The notes beneath the pieces are model-generated. The model had not been told where the DNA came from. It did not search any database and was given only the letters and a program-made list of their open reading frames with translations. A stretch of DNA of 64,000 nucleotides, taken from the NCBI RefSeq assembly GCF_015291745.1, contig NZ_CP030059.1, forward strand, positions 7,095,501-7,159,500, in the 5' to 3' direction. This document shows positions 16,962 through 26,222 of the stretch, in pieces. How positions within the stretch are numbered: position 1 is the first letter of the stretch; each line of letters starts with the position of its first letter. A program made the translations under genes and the position numbers. This DNA comes from Bradyrhizobium sp. CCBAU 53351 (GTDB lineage Bacteria; Pseudomonadota; Alphaproteobacteria; Rhizobiales; Xanthobacteraceae).

Positions 16962-17837
16962 ATGTCCAACCTATTCGATCTTCTGGTCGCAGGGCTCGCC
17001 ACCGGCGCGATCTATGCGCTGGTCGCGGTCGGCTTCACGCTGCTGTGGCAGACCTCGCAGACCATCAATTTCGCGCAAGGCGAGTTCGTGATGCTGCCGG
17101 CATTCCTGATGCTGGCGGCGATGCACGCCGGCGCGCCTTTCTGGCTCGCGATCATCCTCGGCATCCTGCTCTCGATGATCCTGCTCGGGCTCGCCTTCAA
17201 GATGCTGCTGGTCGACCCGATGATGCGCCACGGCGTGCTGCCGCTGGCGATTGCGACCATGGCGCTCGCCATTGGCCTCAAGGAAGCCGTCAAGCAGTTC
17301 TTCAGCGCGGAGGCCTCGCCCTTCCCCTCGATCGTGCCGACCGGTGACGTCTCCATCTTCGGCCACGCGGTGTCGCTGCAGAGCATCGGCGTGCTCGTCG
17401 TCGCCATCCTCGCCGTCCTCGGATTGACCACGCTGCTCAACCGCACCTCGCTCGGTCACCAGATGCAGGCGGCAGCACAGAATCCGACCGTGGCGCGCAT
17501 CATCGGCGTGCCCGTCGAGCGCATGATCCTGCTGACGTTCCTGATCAATGCCTTCCTGGTGGCGCTGGCCTCGCTGCTGATCACGCCGATCTACCTCGCA
17601 AAATTCTCCTCCGGCGAGGTGCTGGGCCAGGCCGCTTTCATCGCGGCCATCGTCGGCGGCTTCAACCAGGTGCGCGGCGCGATCGCCGGCGGCCTCCTGA
17701 TTGGCGTGCTCGACAATCTCGCGGCCGCCTATGTCTCGACGCAGTACCGCGCCGCCGTGCCGATGATCTTCCTGATCGCGGTCATCCTGTTCCGGCCGCA
17801 AGGATTGCTCGGTCGCGCCGAGGAGCGCACGGTATGA
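16962..17837 (+). CDS. HAAT-type ABC transporter permease (LivH-like, quinate/shikimate cluster)
   Basis: A 291-aa integral membrane protein of the LivH class: LYALVAVGFTLLWQTSQTINFAQGEF-type entry helix region and the conserved IVGGFNQVRGAIAGGLLIGV segment (about residues 227-246). It overlaps the following permease by 4 bases (ATGA). Together they form the channel for the solute captured by the binding protein encoded at 15715. Confidence 0.92.
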   Translation: MSNLFDLLVAGLATGAIYALVAVGFTLLWQTSQTINFAQGEFVMLPAFLMLAAMHAGAPFWLAIILGILLSMILLGLAFKMLLVDPMMRHGVLPLAIATMALAIGLKEAVKQFFSAEASPFPSIVPTGDVSIFGHAVSLQSIGVLVVAILAVLGLTTLLNRTSLGHQMQAAAQNPTVARIIGVPVERMILLTFLINAFLVALASLLITPIYLAKFSSGEVLGQAAFIAAIVGGFNQVRGAIAGGLLIGVLDNLAAAYVSTQYRAAVPMIFLIAVILFRPQGLLGRAEERTV

Positions 17838-18832
17838 CCGGCTTCGCCAAATCCTTGAAGATCGCGCTCGGCCTTGCCGTCATCGCCGGCCTGATCATCA
17901 TCCCCATGAACTTCAACCGCTACGGCCTGTTCATCCTCAGCCAATGGGCGGTGATGAGCATCGCCGCGATGGGGCTGAACCTCACGCTCGGCTATGCCGG
18001 CCAGGTCTCGCTGGCGCAGGGCGCCTTCGTCGGCATCGGCGCTTATGCCGCGGCGATCATGACGACGCATGGCTGGCCTCTGCCCGCCGCGATCCTGGTC
18101 GCGATCGTCTTGAGCTTCGCGGTCGGCTGGGTGCTCGGCTATCCCGCGCTGCGCGTGCAGCACCACTATCTCGCCTTCGTCACGCTGGCCTTCTCCACCC
18201 TCGCCTTCCTGGTGTTCCGCAACGAGAGCTGGCTCACCGGCGGCATCTACGGCATCTCCAACATCCCGCGTCCCCATATCTTCGGCTTCGCGACCAACAA
18301 GCCGCTGCCCTTCTACTATGTCTGCCTCGGCGCGCTCGCGATCGTGTCGCTCGCGGTGTGGTGGCTGATCCGCTCGCCCTGGGGCCGCGCCTTCATGGCG
18401 CTGCGCGAAAATCCGCTGCGCGCGCAATCGCTCGGCATCGACACGCGGCGCTACACGCTGATGGCATTCGCGATCGGCTCGGCGCTCGGCGGCATCGCCG
18501 GCGCGCTCTATGCGCCGCTGACGCAATATATCGACCCCGTTCCCTTCAACCTGTCGCTCTCGCTCGACCTGCTGATGATGGTGATCGTCGGCGGCGCGGG
18601 CTTCTATTTCGGCCCGTTCCTCGGCGCGATGATTGCGGTGCTGCTGCCGGAATGGCTGCGCTTCACGGAAGGGTATTATCTGATGCTGTATGCGGTGGCG
18701 GTGATGCTCCTGCTGATCTGGTCACCCACCGGCATCCTGGGCATCCTCGATCGCTATCTCGCCGAACGCCGCACCAAGGCGGCGTCCGCATTGCGCGCCG
18801 TGGCAAAATCCCGCCTGGAGACGGCGCAATGA
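17834..18832 (+). CDS. HAAT-type ABC transporter permease (LivM-like, quinate/shikimate cluster)
   Basis: A 332-aa LivM-class permease with the signature LNLTLGYAGQVSLAQGAFVG (about residues 49-68) and roughly nine hydrophobic segments, ending in a basic cytoplasmic tail. Start and stop overlap those of its neighbours by 4 bases each, so synthesis of the four membrane-complex subunits is coupled. Confidence 0.92.
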   Translation: MTGFAKSLKIALGLAVIAGLIIIPMNFNRYGLFILSQWAVMSIAAMGLNLTLGYAGQVSLAQGAFVGIGAYAAAIMTTHGWPLPAAILVAIVLSFAVGWVLGYPALRVQHHYLAFVTLAFSTLAFLVFRNESWLTGGIYGISNIPRPHIFGFATNKPLPFYYVCLGALAIVSLAVWWLIRSPWGRAFMALRENPLRAQSLGIDTRRYTLMAFAIGSALGGIAGALYAPLTQYIDPVPFNLSLSLDLLMMVIVGGAGFYFGPFLGAMIAVLLPEWLRFTEGYYLMLYAVAVMLLLIWSPTGILGILDRYLAERRTKAASALRAVAKSRLETAQ

Positions 18833-19572
18833 GTGCGGTCCTCGAAGTCACCGACATCAAGAAGAACTTTGGCGGCATCAGCGCCGTCGACGGCGTTTCC
18901 TTCGAGGTGCGGGAAGGTGAGATCCTCGGCCTGATCGGGCCGAATGGCTGCGGCAAGTCGACCCTGTTCAACTGCATCCTCGGCCAGCTCACGCCGTCGG
19001 GCGGTGAGGTCAAGCTCGACGGCAAGCTCGTCACCGGCCTGCGTCCCGCCGAGCTCAACAAGCTCGGCGTCAGCCGCACCTTCCAGCTGTTGCAGGTGTT
19101 TCCGAAGCTCTCGGTGCGCGAGAACCTGATCCTCGCGGGACAGGAGCACCAGGGCAGCATGGCCTCGCGCCTGGTCGGCCGCTCCGACGCCGGATTGACC
19201 GACGCCGCCAACCAGATGATCGGCTTCTTCAAGCTCGACCATCTCGCCGACGAGCCGGCGGGCGGACTCTCCTACGGCCAGCAGAAATTGCTCGATGCCG
19301 CCATGGCCTTCATGGGCGGCCCGCGCCTCGTGCTGCTCGACGAGCCCGCCGGCGGCGTCAACCCGTCGATGCTGGCGGACCTCAAGGAAAGACTGGTTGC
19401 GATCAACCGCGAGAAGAACGCGACCTTCGTCGTGATCGAGCACAACATGGAGTTCGTGATGTCGCTGTGCTCGCGCGTGATGGTGATGGCGGAAGGCAAG
19501 GTGCTGGCGATGGGACGCCCCGACGAGGTGCGCAAGAACCCCGCCGTGATCGAAGCCTATTTGGGACATTGA
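18829..19572 (+). CDS. HAAT-type ABC transporter ATPase (LivG-like, quinate/shikimate cluster)
   Basis: A 247-aa ATPase with Walker A GPNGCGKST, signature LSYGQQKLLD and Walker B LVLLDEPAGGVNP. Start ATG at 18829 overlaps the permease stop. The two-base gap-plus-ATG to the next gene shows the operon continues. Confidence 0.92.
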   Translation: MSAVLEVTDIKKNFGGISAVDGVSFEVREGEILGLIGPNGCGKSTLFNCILGQLTPSGGEVKLDGKLVTGLRPAELNKLGVSRTFQLLQVFPKLSVRENLILAGQEHQGSMASRLVGRSDAGLTDAANQMIGFFKLDHLADEPAGGLSYGQQKLLDAAMAFMGGPRLVLLDEPAGGVNPSMLADLKERLVAINREKNATFVVIEHNMEFVMSLCSRVMVMAEGKVLAMGRPDEVRKNPAVIEAYLGH

Positions 19573-19574
19573 CC

Positions 19575-20312
19575 ATGAGCGACCCGATCCTCTCGGTTCA
19601 CAATCTCGTCGGCGGCTACGGCAAGATGACCATCCTGAACGGCACCACATTCGGCGTGCCGCGGGCGACCATCACCACCATCATCGGGCCGAACGGCGCC
19701 GGAAAATCCACCGTGTTCAAGGCGATCTTCGGCCTGCTCAAGCTGCGCGAGGGCAAGATCAGCTTCGCCGGCCGCGACGTCACCAATCTGAACCAACGCG
19801 CCCTGCTCAATGCCGGCATCTGCTACGTGCCGCAGGGCCGCAACATCTTCCCCGAGCTGTCGGTGCGCCACAACATCGAGCTGGGCGGCGTCGCCGCCGG
19901 CAAGGGCCTCGACCTGCCGAAGCGGATCGAGGCGGCGCTCGATCTTTTCCCGGCGCTGCGGCGGAAGTCGACACAGCAGGCCTCGACGCTGTCGGGCGGC
20001 GAGCAGAAGCAGCTCGAGATCGCCCGCTCGCTGCTGCTCGAACCCAAGCTGGTCCTGATCGACGAACCCTCGATCGGCCTGTCGCCGCTGATGGTGCAGC
20101 AGACCTTCGACATCCTCAAAAGCCTGCGCGACCGCGGCGTCACCATCCTGATGATCGAGCAGAACGCACGCTCGGCGCTGGAGATCTCCGACATCGGCAT
20201 CGTGCTCGAGCTCGGCCAGACCCGCATGGTCGACGACGCCAAGCGTATCCTGAACGATCCGCGCATCGGCCAGCTCTTCCTTGGCGGCGCCATGGAGGAG
20301 AGCGCGGCATGA
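19575..20312 (+). CDS. HAAT-type ABC transporter ATPase (LivF-like, quinate/shikimate cluster)
   Basis: A 245-aa ATPase with Walker A GPNGAGKST, signature LSGGEQKQLE and Walker B LVLIDEPSIGLSP. It completes a full five-component importer. The stop overlaps the start of the oxidoreductase gene by 4 bases, which ties transport and metabolism in one transcript. Confidence 0.92.
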   Translation: MSDPILSVHNLVGGYGKMTILNGTTFGVPRATITTIIGPNGAGKSTVFKAIFGLLKLREGKISFAGRDVTNLNQRALLNAGICYVPQGRNIFPELSVRHNIELGGVAAGKGLDLPKRIEAALDLFPALRRKSTQQASTLSGGEQKQLEIARSLLLEPKLVLIDEPSIGLSPLMVQQTFDILKSLRDRGVTILMIEQNARSALEISDIGIVLELGQTRMVDDAKRILNDPRIGQLFLGGAMEESAA

Positions 20313-21367
20313 GCGCGAGAATGCGCATTGCGGTCGCGGGCGCCGGCCTGATAGGCCGCCGCCACATCGAGTTGATCGAGGCGTCGCCGGATTGCGCGCT
20401 GGCCGGCATCGCCGATCCCTCGCCCGCCGCGAAGGATTTTGCCTTGGCGCATAATTTGCCCTGCTATCCCGACCATCGCGCGTTGCTGGCACAGGAGAAG
20501 CCGGACGGCCTCGTCATCGCCTCGCCCAACACGCTGCATTTGCCGATGGCGCTCGACTGCGCGCAAGCCGGCGTGCCGGCCCTGATCGAGAAGCCGGTGA
20601 CCGAGACGGTCGCCTCCGCGCAGCGCCTCTGCGCCGCGGTGAGGCGTACCGGCGTTCCGATGCTGGTCGGCCACCACCGGCGGCACAATCCGATCATCAA
20701 GTCGGCCCGCGAAACGGTGGCGAGCGGCAGGCTCGGCCAGCTCACCGCCGTGGTCGGGCTGTGGCTGCTGAAGAAGCCCGACGACTATTTCGAAATGACC
20801 TGGCGGCGTGAGGCGGGCGGCGGGCCTCTGCTGATCAACCTCATCCACGACATCGACAATCTCCGCTTCATCTGCGGCGAGATCGTCGAGGTGCAGGCGC
20901 TGACGTCGAACAAGGCGCGCGGCTTCGCGGTCGAGGACACCGCCGCCCTGCTCTTGCGCTTTGCCAATGGTGCACTCGGAACCGTGACAGTGTCGGACGC
21001 AACGCCGGCGCCGTGGAGCTGGGAGCTGACCGCGGGCGAGAATGCGGTCTATCCCAAACAGGACCAGCCCTGTTACGTCTTCGCCGGCACCAACGGTTCC
21101 CTGTCGGTGCCGACCATGGAGCTGTGGTCGTATCGACAAGATCCCGGCTGGCACGCGCCGCTGGTTCGCGAGCCCGTTGCACTCTCGGCTTACGATCCGC
21201 TCGTCGAGCGGCTCCGGCATTTCCAGGCTGTGATCGCCGGCCGCGAGCAGCCGCTGATCTCGGTCGAGGACGCCATGGGCACGCTCGCCGTCGTCGAGGC
21301 CGTCAGCGAAGCGGCGCGCACCGGGCAAAAGATCTCGCCAAGCCGGATCATGGAGCAGGCAGCATGA
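20309..21367 (+). CDS. Gfo/Idh/MocA family oxidoreductase
   Basis: A 352-aa NAD(P)-dependent dehydrogenase with the N-terminal Rossmann motif GAGLIGRRH, the catalytic EKPVTET lysine motif and the downstream GGGPLLINLIHDID segment expected near the active site (conserved H in IHD). It lies between the transporter and the 3-dehydroshikimate dehydratase, overlapping both by 4 bases. By context it should oxidise an imported cyclic polyol acid or epimer that AroE does not handle. The exact reaction is not known. Confidence 0.87.
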   Translation: MSARMRIAVAGAGLIGRRHIELIEASPDCALAGIADPSPAAKDFALAHNLPCYPDHRALLAQEKPDGLVIASPNTLHLPMALDCAQAGVPALIEKPVTETVASAQRLCAAVRRTGVPMLVGHHRRHNPIIKSARETVASGRLGQLTAVVGLWLLKKPDDYFEMTWRREAGGGPLLINLIHDIDNLRFICGEIVEVQALTSNKARGFAVEDTAALLLRFANGALGTVTVSDATPAPWSWELTAGENAVYPKQDQPCYVFAGTNGSLSVPTMELWSYRQDPGWHAPLVREPVALSAYDPLVERLRHFQAVIAGREQPLISVEDAMGTLAVVEAVSEAARTGQKISPSRIMEQAA

Positions 21368-23235
21368 ACAAACGCTCGATCGCCACCGTCTCCCTCTCCG
21401 GCGCTCTCGACGAGAAGCTCCGCGCCATCGCGGCCGCGGGCTTCGACGCGGTCGAGATATTCGAGAACGACCTGTTGTCGTTCGGCGCAGGCCCGCGCGA
21501 CATCGCAAAGCTCTGCAAGGATCTCAATCTCGAGATCTGCGCGTTCCAGCCGTTCCGGGACTTCGAGGGCATGCCCGAACCGCAGCGCGCGCGCAATTTT
21601 GCCCGTGCGGAGCGCAAGTTCGATCTGATGCAGGAGCTCGGCACGGATCTCCTGCTGATCTGCTCCAACGTCTCGCCCGCCTCGCTCGGCGGCATCGACC
21701 GCGCCGCCGACGATTTTCGCGAGCTCGGCGAGCGCGCGGCCAAGCGGTCCTTGCGCGTCGGCTACGAGGCCTTGGCCTGGGGCCGCCACGTCAACGACTA
21801 TCGCGACGCCTGGGAGATCGTGCGGCGCGCCGATCACCCCGCGATCGGGATCATCCTCGACAGCTTCCACGCGCTCGCGCCGGGCTTTCCGGTCCGTGCG
21901 ATGGCTTCGATTCCCGGCGACAAGATCTTCCTGGTGCAGCTCGCGGACGCGCCGAAGCTCGAACTCGACATTCTGTCCTGGAGTCGGCACTTCCGCTCCT
22001 TCCCCGGCCAGGGCGATCTGCCGGTCGGTGAATTCATGGCGGCGGTCGCGGCAACCGGTTATGCCGGACCGCTGTCGCTGGAGATCTTCAACGACCAGTT
22101 CCGCGCCGGCTCGGCCGCGCAGACCGCGCTCGACGGCCTGCGCTCGCTGATCCTGCTGGAGGACCAGCTTGCGCCGGATTGGCCGAAATTCGCCGCCGAG
22201 CCGTTGGCGCCGAAGGCCAGGAGCCGCGGCACCGGCTTCGTGGAGTTTGCCGTCAACGAGACCAAGGCCGGCGAGCTCGCCCGGCTGTTCTCGCAACTCG
22301 GCTTCCGCAAGACCGGTCAGCATCGCAGCAAGGCGGTGGAACGCTGGTCGCAGGGCAAGGTCGAGCTCGTCATCAACAGCGAGACCGACGGCTTTGCGCA
22401 TTCCCACTACGTCACGCACGGCCCCGGCGTCTGCGCCATCGCGCTCGACGTCGACAATGCGGGCCTTGCCATGCAGCGCGCCGAGATGCTGAAGACGCGC
22501 ACCTTCTACCAGCCCGTCGGACCGGGCGAGCTGGAGATTCCCGCGATCCACGGCGTCGGCGGCAGCCTGCTGTATTTCCTGGATCAGGCCGGCAAGAACT
22601 GGGACACCGATTTCGAGCCGGTGCCGAGCGAGGCGAGTGCCGACGCCCTGCTCGCGGTCGATCACATTGCGCAGTCGATGCCCTATGACGAGATGCTGTC
22701 GTGGCTGTTGTTCTACACGGGCATCCTCGACCTGAAGCGGCTGCCGCAGATGGAGATCGCCGATCCCAGGGGCCTCGTGCAGAGCCAGGCCATCGTCAAC
22801 GCCGACCAGAGCCTGCGCTTCGTGCTCAACGGCTCCTCCGCCAACCGCACGCTGCCGGCGCGCTTCATCTCCGAATTCTTCGGATCAGGCGTGCAGCACG
22901 TCGCGTTCTCGTGCCGGGACATCTTTGCGACGGTCGCGGAGATGCGGGCGCGGGGAGCGGATTTTCTCGACATCCCCGCCAATTACTACGACGACATCGA
23001 AGCCAAATACGACCTCGCACCCGAGCTGATGGCACAGCTGCGCGCCAACCACATTCTCTACGACCGCGAGGGCGACGGCGAGTTCTTCCAGGTCTACACC
23101 CACATTTTCGACGAGCGGTTCTTTTTCGAGATCGTCGAGCGCAGGAATTATCAGGGATTTGGCGCGGCCAACGCCGGCATCAGGCTCGCAGCGCAGGCCC
23201 GCGAAGTGCGACCCGCGAGCATGCCAAGAGTGTAG
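21364..23235 (+). CDS. quiC1: 3-Dehydroshikimate dehydratase, QuiC1-type fusion (isomerase barrel + dioxygenase-like domain)
   Basis: A 623-aa two-domain protein. Residues 1-270 form a sugar-phosphate-isomerase/epimerase TIM barrel with metal ligands at E135 (GYEALAW), D166 (ILDSFH), Q192 (LVQLADAP) and E240 (LSLEIFND), the set known for bacterial 3-dehydroshikimate dehydratases. Residues about 290-623 are a 4-hydroxyphenylpyruvate-dioxygenase-like VOC domain with VDHIAQS, SGVQHVAFSC and FFFEIVER metal-ligand positions. In QuiC1 enzymes the barrel makes protocatechuate from 3-dehydroshikimate, and the second domain has no settled catalytic role. It ends the quinate/shikimate operon. Annotation pipelines often misname such proteins as HPPD. 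Confidence 0.9.
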   Translation: MNKRSIATVSLSGALDEKLRAIAAAGFDAVEIFENDLLSFGAGPRDIAKLCKDLNLEICAFQPFRDFEGMPEPQRARNFARAERKFDLMQELGTDLLLICSNVSPASLGGIDRAADDFRELGERAAKRSLRVGYEALAWGRHVNDYRDAWEIVRRADHPAIGIILDSFHALAPGFPVRAMASIPGDKIFLVQLADAPKLELDILSWSRHFRSFPGQGDLPVGEFMAAVAATGYAGPLSLEIFNDQFRAGSAAQTALDGLRSLILLEDQLAPDWPKFAAEPLAPKARSRGTGFVEFAVNETKAGELARLFSQLGFRKTGQHRSKAVERWSQGKVELVINSETDGFAHSHYVTHGPGVCAIALDVDNAGLAMQRAEMLKTRTFYQPVGPGELEIPAIHGVGGSLLYFLDQAGKNWDTDFEPVPSEASADALLAVDHIAQSMPYDEMLSWLLFYTGILDLKRLPQMEIADPRGLVQSQAIVNADQSLRFVLNGSSANRTLPARFISEFFGSGVQHVAFSCRDIFATVAEMRARGADFLDIPANYYDDIEAKYDLAPELMAQLRANHILYDREGDGEFFQVYTHIFDERFFFEIVERRNYQGFGAANAGIRLAAQAREVRPASMPRV

Positions 23236-23255
23236 GCTCTTGTTTCCCTAGCCCC

Positions 23256-23450
23256 TTGGGGGAGAGGGTGGCTCGCCGCGCTAGCGGCGAGACGGGCGAG
23301 GGTTCCCTCCTCACTCGCAATTGCAAGAGTGGAGAGAACCCCCTCATCCGGCGCCATAGCCGAAGCTTCGCTTCGGCGCTCTTAAGAACGGCCGCCGCAG
23401 GTGGCCTATGCCACCTCCTCCCACAAGAGGAGAAGAGGCCACGTCACTTG
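23256..23450. repeat. Large imperfect palindrome, family B
   Basis: About 190 bp between the convergent QuiC1 and binding-protein genes. The ends are the complementary GGGGAGAGGGTGG-type and CCACCTCCTCCCACAAG-type segments, with internal hairpins such as GAAGCTTCGCTTC. Related copies are at 26223-26370, 41414-41536, 44463-44590 and 55528-55640. Here it can act as a two-way terminator. Confidence 0.7.
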
Positions 23451-23461
23451 TAGCTACGACC

Positions 23462-24634
23462 TCACTTCATCTTGCACTTGTCGTGGAAACGGTCCTGGTC
23501 GTTCTCCACGATGGTCGCCACCGTCTTCAGCGCCAGCTGGCCTTCGGCGTCCTTGACCACGTCCTGCAGATAGAAGCTCTGCACCGGGATGTGATTGTTG
23601 CCGTATTTGAACGCGCCGCGCAGCGACTTGAAGTTGGCCTTCTCCATCTCGGCCTTCATCGCGTCCTTCTTGCTGGTGTCGCCCTTCACAGCGACCACCG
23701 CGCTGTTGATGAGCTGGGCGGCGTCATAGGATTGTGCGCCGTAATAGGTCGGGCGCAGGCCGGGATATTTCTTGCGGTAGTCGGCGACGAAACGCTTGTT
23801 CTGCTCGTTGGGCAGGTCGTTGACCCATTCCTGCGCGCCGGGCACGCCGAGTGCGTTCTCCTTCTGCAGCGGCAGCGAGAGCTCGTCGACGGTGAACGCC
23901 GTGTAGAGCGGCATCGTGCTCTTCAGGCCGGCCTGCGCATATTGATTGAGGAACTGCACGCCGGCCGCACCGGGATAGAACACGAAGATCGACTCGGCGC
24001 CCGAGGCGCGCGCCTTGGAGAGCTCGGCGGAGAAATCGAGCTGGCTCGGCCAGACCGTGTATTCCTCGCCCTTGATTTCGCCCTTGAAGGTGTTCTTCAG
24101 GCCCGCGAGCATGTCCTTGCCGGCGGCATAGTTCGGGCCGATCAGGAACACGCTCTTGACGCCCTTCTGGTTCATGTAGAGGCCCATCGCCTGCGGCGTC
24201 TGGTCGTTCTGCCATGAGGTCGAGAACACGTAAGGCGAGCAGAGCTCGCCAGCGAGCTGCGACGGACCGGCATTGGCCGAGATCAGGAAGGTCTGCGAAT
24301 CCACGGCCGTCTTCAGCGAGGCCAGGAGCACGTTCGACCAGATATAGCCGACGATGAAATCGACCTTGTCCGACTGCACCAGCTTCTCGGTCTTCTGCTT
24401 GCCGACATCGGGCTTCTGGCCGTCATCCTCGTAGATGACCTCGACCGGCTTGCCGTCCATCTTGCGGCCCATGTGATCCAGCGCGAGCTCGAAGGAGTTG
24501 CGCATGTCGTTGCCGATCACGGCGGTCGGGCCGCTGAAGGTCGAGACGAAACCGATCTTGATGGTGTCGCCGGCGAAAGCCGGGCTCGCCAGCACCAGCG
24601 CCGCTGCGCCCGCCAGCCAGAATGCCGTCCTCAT
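23462..24634 (-). CDS. HAAT-type ABC transporter substrate-binding protein (orphan)
   Basis: A 390-aa periplasmic binding protein with a signal peptide (MRTAFWLAGAAALVLASPAFA, cleavage about residue 21) and the LivJ-type fold (IKIGFVSTFSGPTAVIGND). The ATG at 24632-24634 is preferred because GGAGGGG lies 9 bases upstream; a GTG two codons earlier is in frame. No permease genes adjoin it. It may feed the binding-protein-less liv operon at 7585-10909. In related bacteria orphan HAAT proteins often bind aromatic acids; the ligand here is unknown. Confidence 0.9.
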   Translation of the reverse strand: MRTAFWLAGAAALVLASPAFAGDTIKIGFVSTFSGPTAVIGNDMRNSFELALDHMGRKMDGKPVEVIYEDDGQKPDVGKQKTEKLVQSDKVDFIVGYIWSNVLLASLKTAVDSQTFLISANAGPSQLAGELCSPYVFSTSWQNDQTPQAMGLYMNQKGVKSVFLIGPNYAAGKDMLAGLKNTFKGEIKGEEYTVWPSQLDFSAELSKARASGAESIFVFYPGAAGVQFLNQYAQAGLKSTMPLYTAFTVDELSLPLQKENALGVPGAQEWVNDLPNEQNKRFVADYRKKYPGLRPTYYGAQSYDAAQLINSAVVAVKGDTSKKDAMKAEMEKANFKSLRGAFKYGNNHIPVQSFYLQDVVKDAEGQLALKTVATIVENDQDRFHDKCKMK

Positions 24635-24955
24635 AATCACTCCCCTCCTTATGATTGAGCCCGCAAGCGGGGTGATCGCCGCCCCGGGCCTTCTCTATTG
24701 AACGCAAAATCTGTCGCGCCGCCAATGGCTCAGCGCCCGCCCCTGCACCATATTTCGCCCCCGACGCGGATGGCAAGAAATATAATTCTACTCACTTTGA
24801 CCGAGGCCGGCCTAAGGCCGGTCCGGAACCGCGGCGTTTTCCCGCGCCGGAACGATACACCCCGCCTATGTCGCGATTGATGACCTCTATTGGACCGCGG
24901 CCCCCGATCCGCACTTAAATGGGGAAGAGGCAGCAGCGAGATTCGAGGACGTATC
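24635..24955. other. Divergent promoter region with a palindrome
   Basis: This 321-bp gap between the binding-protein and NADH dehydrogenase genes contains the perfect odd palindrome CCGGCCTAAGGCCGG (24807-24821) and an AT-rich stretch (24775-24795) likely to hold promoter elements. No gene is seen. Confidence 0.4.
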
Positions 24956-26218
24956 ATGGCCGCACATCCCCATCGCGTCGTCATTGTCGGCGCCGGCTTC
25001 GGCGGGCTGGAGGCGACCTACCGGCTTGCAGGCGCGGGCGTCGAGATCACGCTGATCGACCGCCGCAACCATCATCTGTTCCAGCCGCTGCTCTACCAGG
25101 TCGCGACCGCCTCGCTGGCGACCAGCGAGATCGCCTGGCCGATCCGCCATCTCATGCGCGACCGGCCCGACGTGACGACGCTGTTCGCGACGGTCAGCGG
25201 CGTCGATGCGGCAAGGCGCTGCGTGCTGATCGACGACGGCAGCGAGGTGCCCTACGACACGCTGGTGCTGGCGACCGGCGCGCGTCACGCCTATTTCGGC
25301 CACGACGAATGGGAGCAATGGGCGCCGGGCCTGAAGACGCTCGAGGACGGCACCACCTTGCGCCGTCACATCCTGGTGGCGTTCGAGCGCGCCGAGCGCG
25401 AGACCGATCCGCAGAAGCGCGCCGCGCGGTTGACCTTCGTCATCGTCGGCGCCGGCCCCACCGGCGTCGAGCTCGCCGGCACCATCGCCGAAATGGCGCG
25501 CCACACCTTGCCCGGCGATTTCCGCAACATCGACACGACCAAGGCGCGCGTCGTGCTGATCGAAGCGGGGCCGCGCGTGCTCGCGGGCTTCGCCGACGAC
25601 CTCTCGGCCTATGCGCAGGCGTCGTTGGAGAAGATCGGCGTCGAGGTCGTGCTGGGACAGGCCGTCACCGAGATCAACCGCGAGGGCGTCGTGTTCGGCG
25701 GCAAGCTGCTCGAAGCCAAGACCAGGATCTGGGCCGCCGGCGTCCGCGCCTCGCCCGCCGCTGAATGGCTGGGCGCACCAGCCGATCGCGCCGGGCGCGT
25801 GCAGGTCGAAGCGGACCTCACCATTCCCGGCCATCCCGAGATCTTTGCGATCGGCGACACCGTCAGCATCAACGCCTGGGAGGGCAAGCCGGTGCCCGGC
25901 ATCGCGCCGGCGGCGAAGCAGCAGGGCCGACACGTCGCCGAGACCATCAAGGCGCGGCTGCGCGGTGCTGCGACCGGCCCGTTCCGCTACAAGCACGCCG
26001 GCAGCCTCGCCCAGATCGGCAAGCGGCTCGCCGTCATCGATTTCGGCCGCTTCAAGCTGCGCGGCGCGATCGCGTGGTGGATCTGGGGCATCGCCCACAT
26101 CTACTTCCTGATCGGCCTGCGCCACCGTCTCAGCGTCGCGCTGAGCTGGCTTTGGATCTACGCACGCGACCAGCGCGCCGCGCGGTTGATCACGCAGGGG
26201 AGTAGCAAGGTGGTGTAA
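24956..26218 (+). CDS. ndh: Type II NADH dehydrogenase (NDH-2 family)
   Basis: A 420-aa FAD-dependent oxidoreductase passing electrons from NADH to quinone at the inner face of the membrane without pumping protons. Two dinucleotide motifs are clear: GAGFGGLEATYRL for FAD (residue 11 on) and GAGPTGVELAGTIAEM for NADH (about 165-180). The motif near the end (IGDTVSING-like IFAIGDTVSI) and the C-terminal amphipathic/hydrophobic segment (WWIWGIAHIYFLIGLRH) anchor it to the membrane. The ATG at 24956 fits the start of the FAD fold; the longer frame upstream adds only low-complexity residues. Confidence 0.9.
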   Translation: MAAHPHRVVIVGAGFGGLEATYRLAGAGVEITLIDRRNHHLFQPLLYQVATASLATSEIAWPIRHLMRDRPDVTTLFATVSGVDAARRCVLIDDGSEVPYDTLVLATGARHAYFGHDEWEQWAPGLKTLEDGTTLRRHILVAFERAERETDPQKRAARLTFVIVGAGPTGVELAGTIAEMARHTLPGDFRNIDTTKARVVLIEAGPRVLAGFADDLSAYAQASLEKIGVEVVLGQAVTEINREGVVFGGKLLEAKTRIWAAGVRASPAAEWLGAPADRAGRVQVEADLTIPGHPEIFAIGDTVSINAWEGKPVPGIAPAAKQQGRHVAETIKARLRGAATGPFRYKHAGSLAQIGKRLAVIDFGRFKLRGAIAWWIWGIAHIYFLIGLRHRLSVALSWLWIYARDQRAARLITQGSSKVV

Positions 26219-26222
26219 CCTT

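Noticed and set aside
19823..21508. A 561-codon minus-strand frame across livF-like and oxidoreductase genes
   Set aside because: It spans two well-supported + strand genes and encodes a low-complexity Arg/His product.
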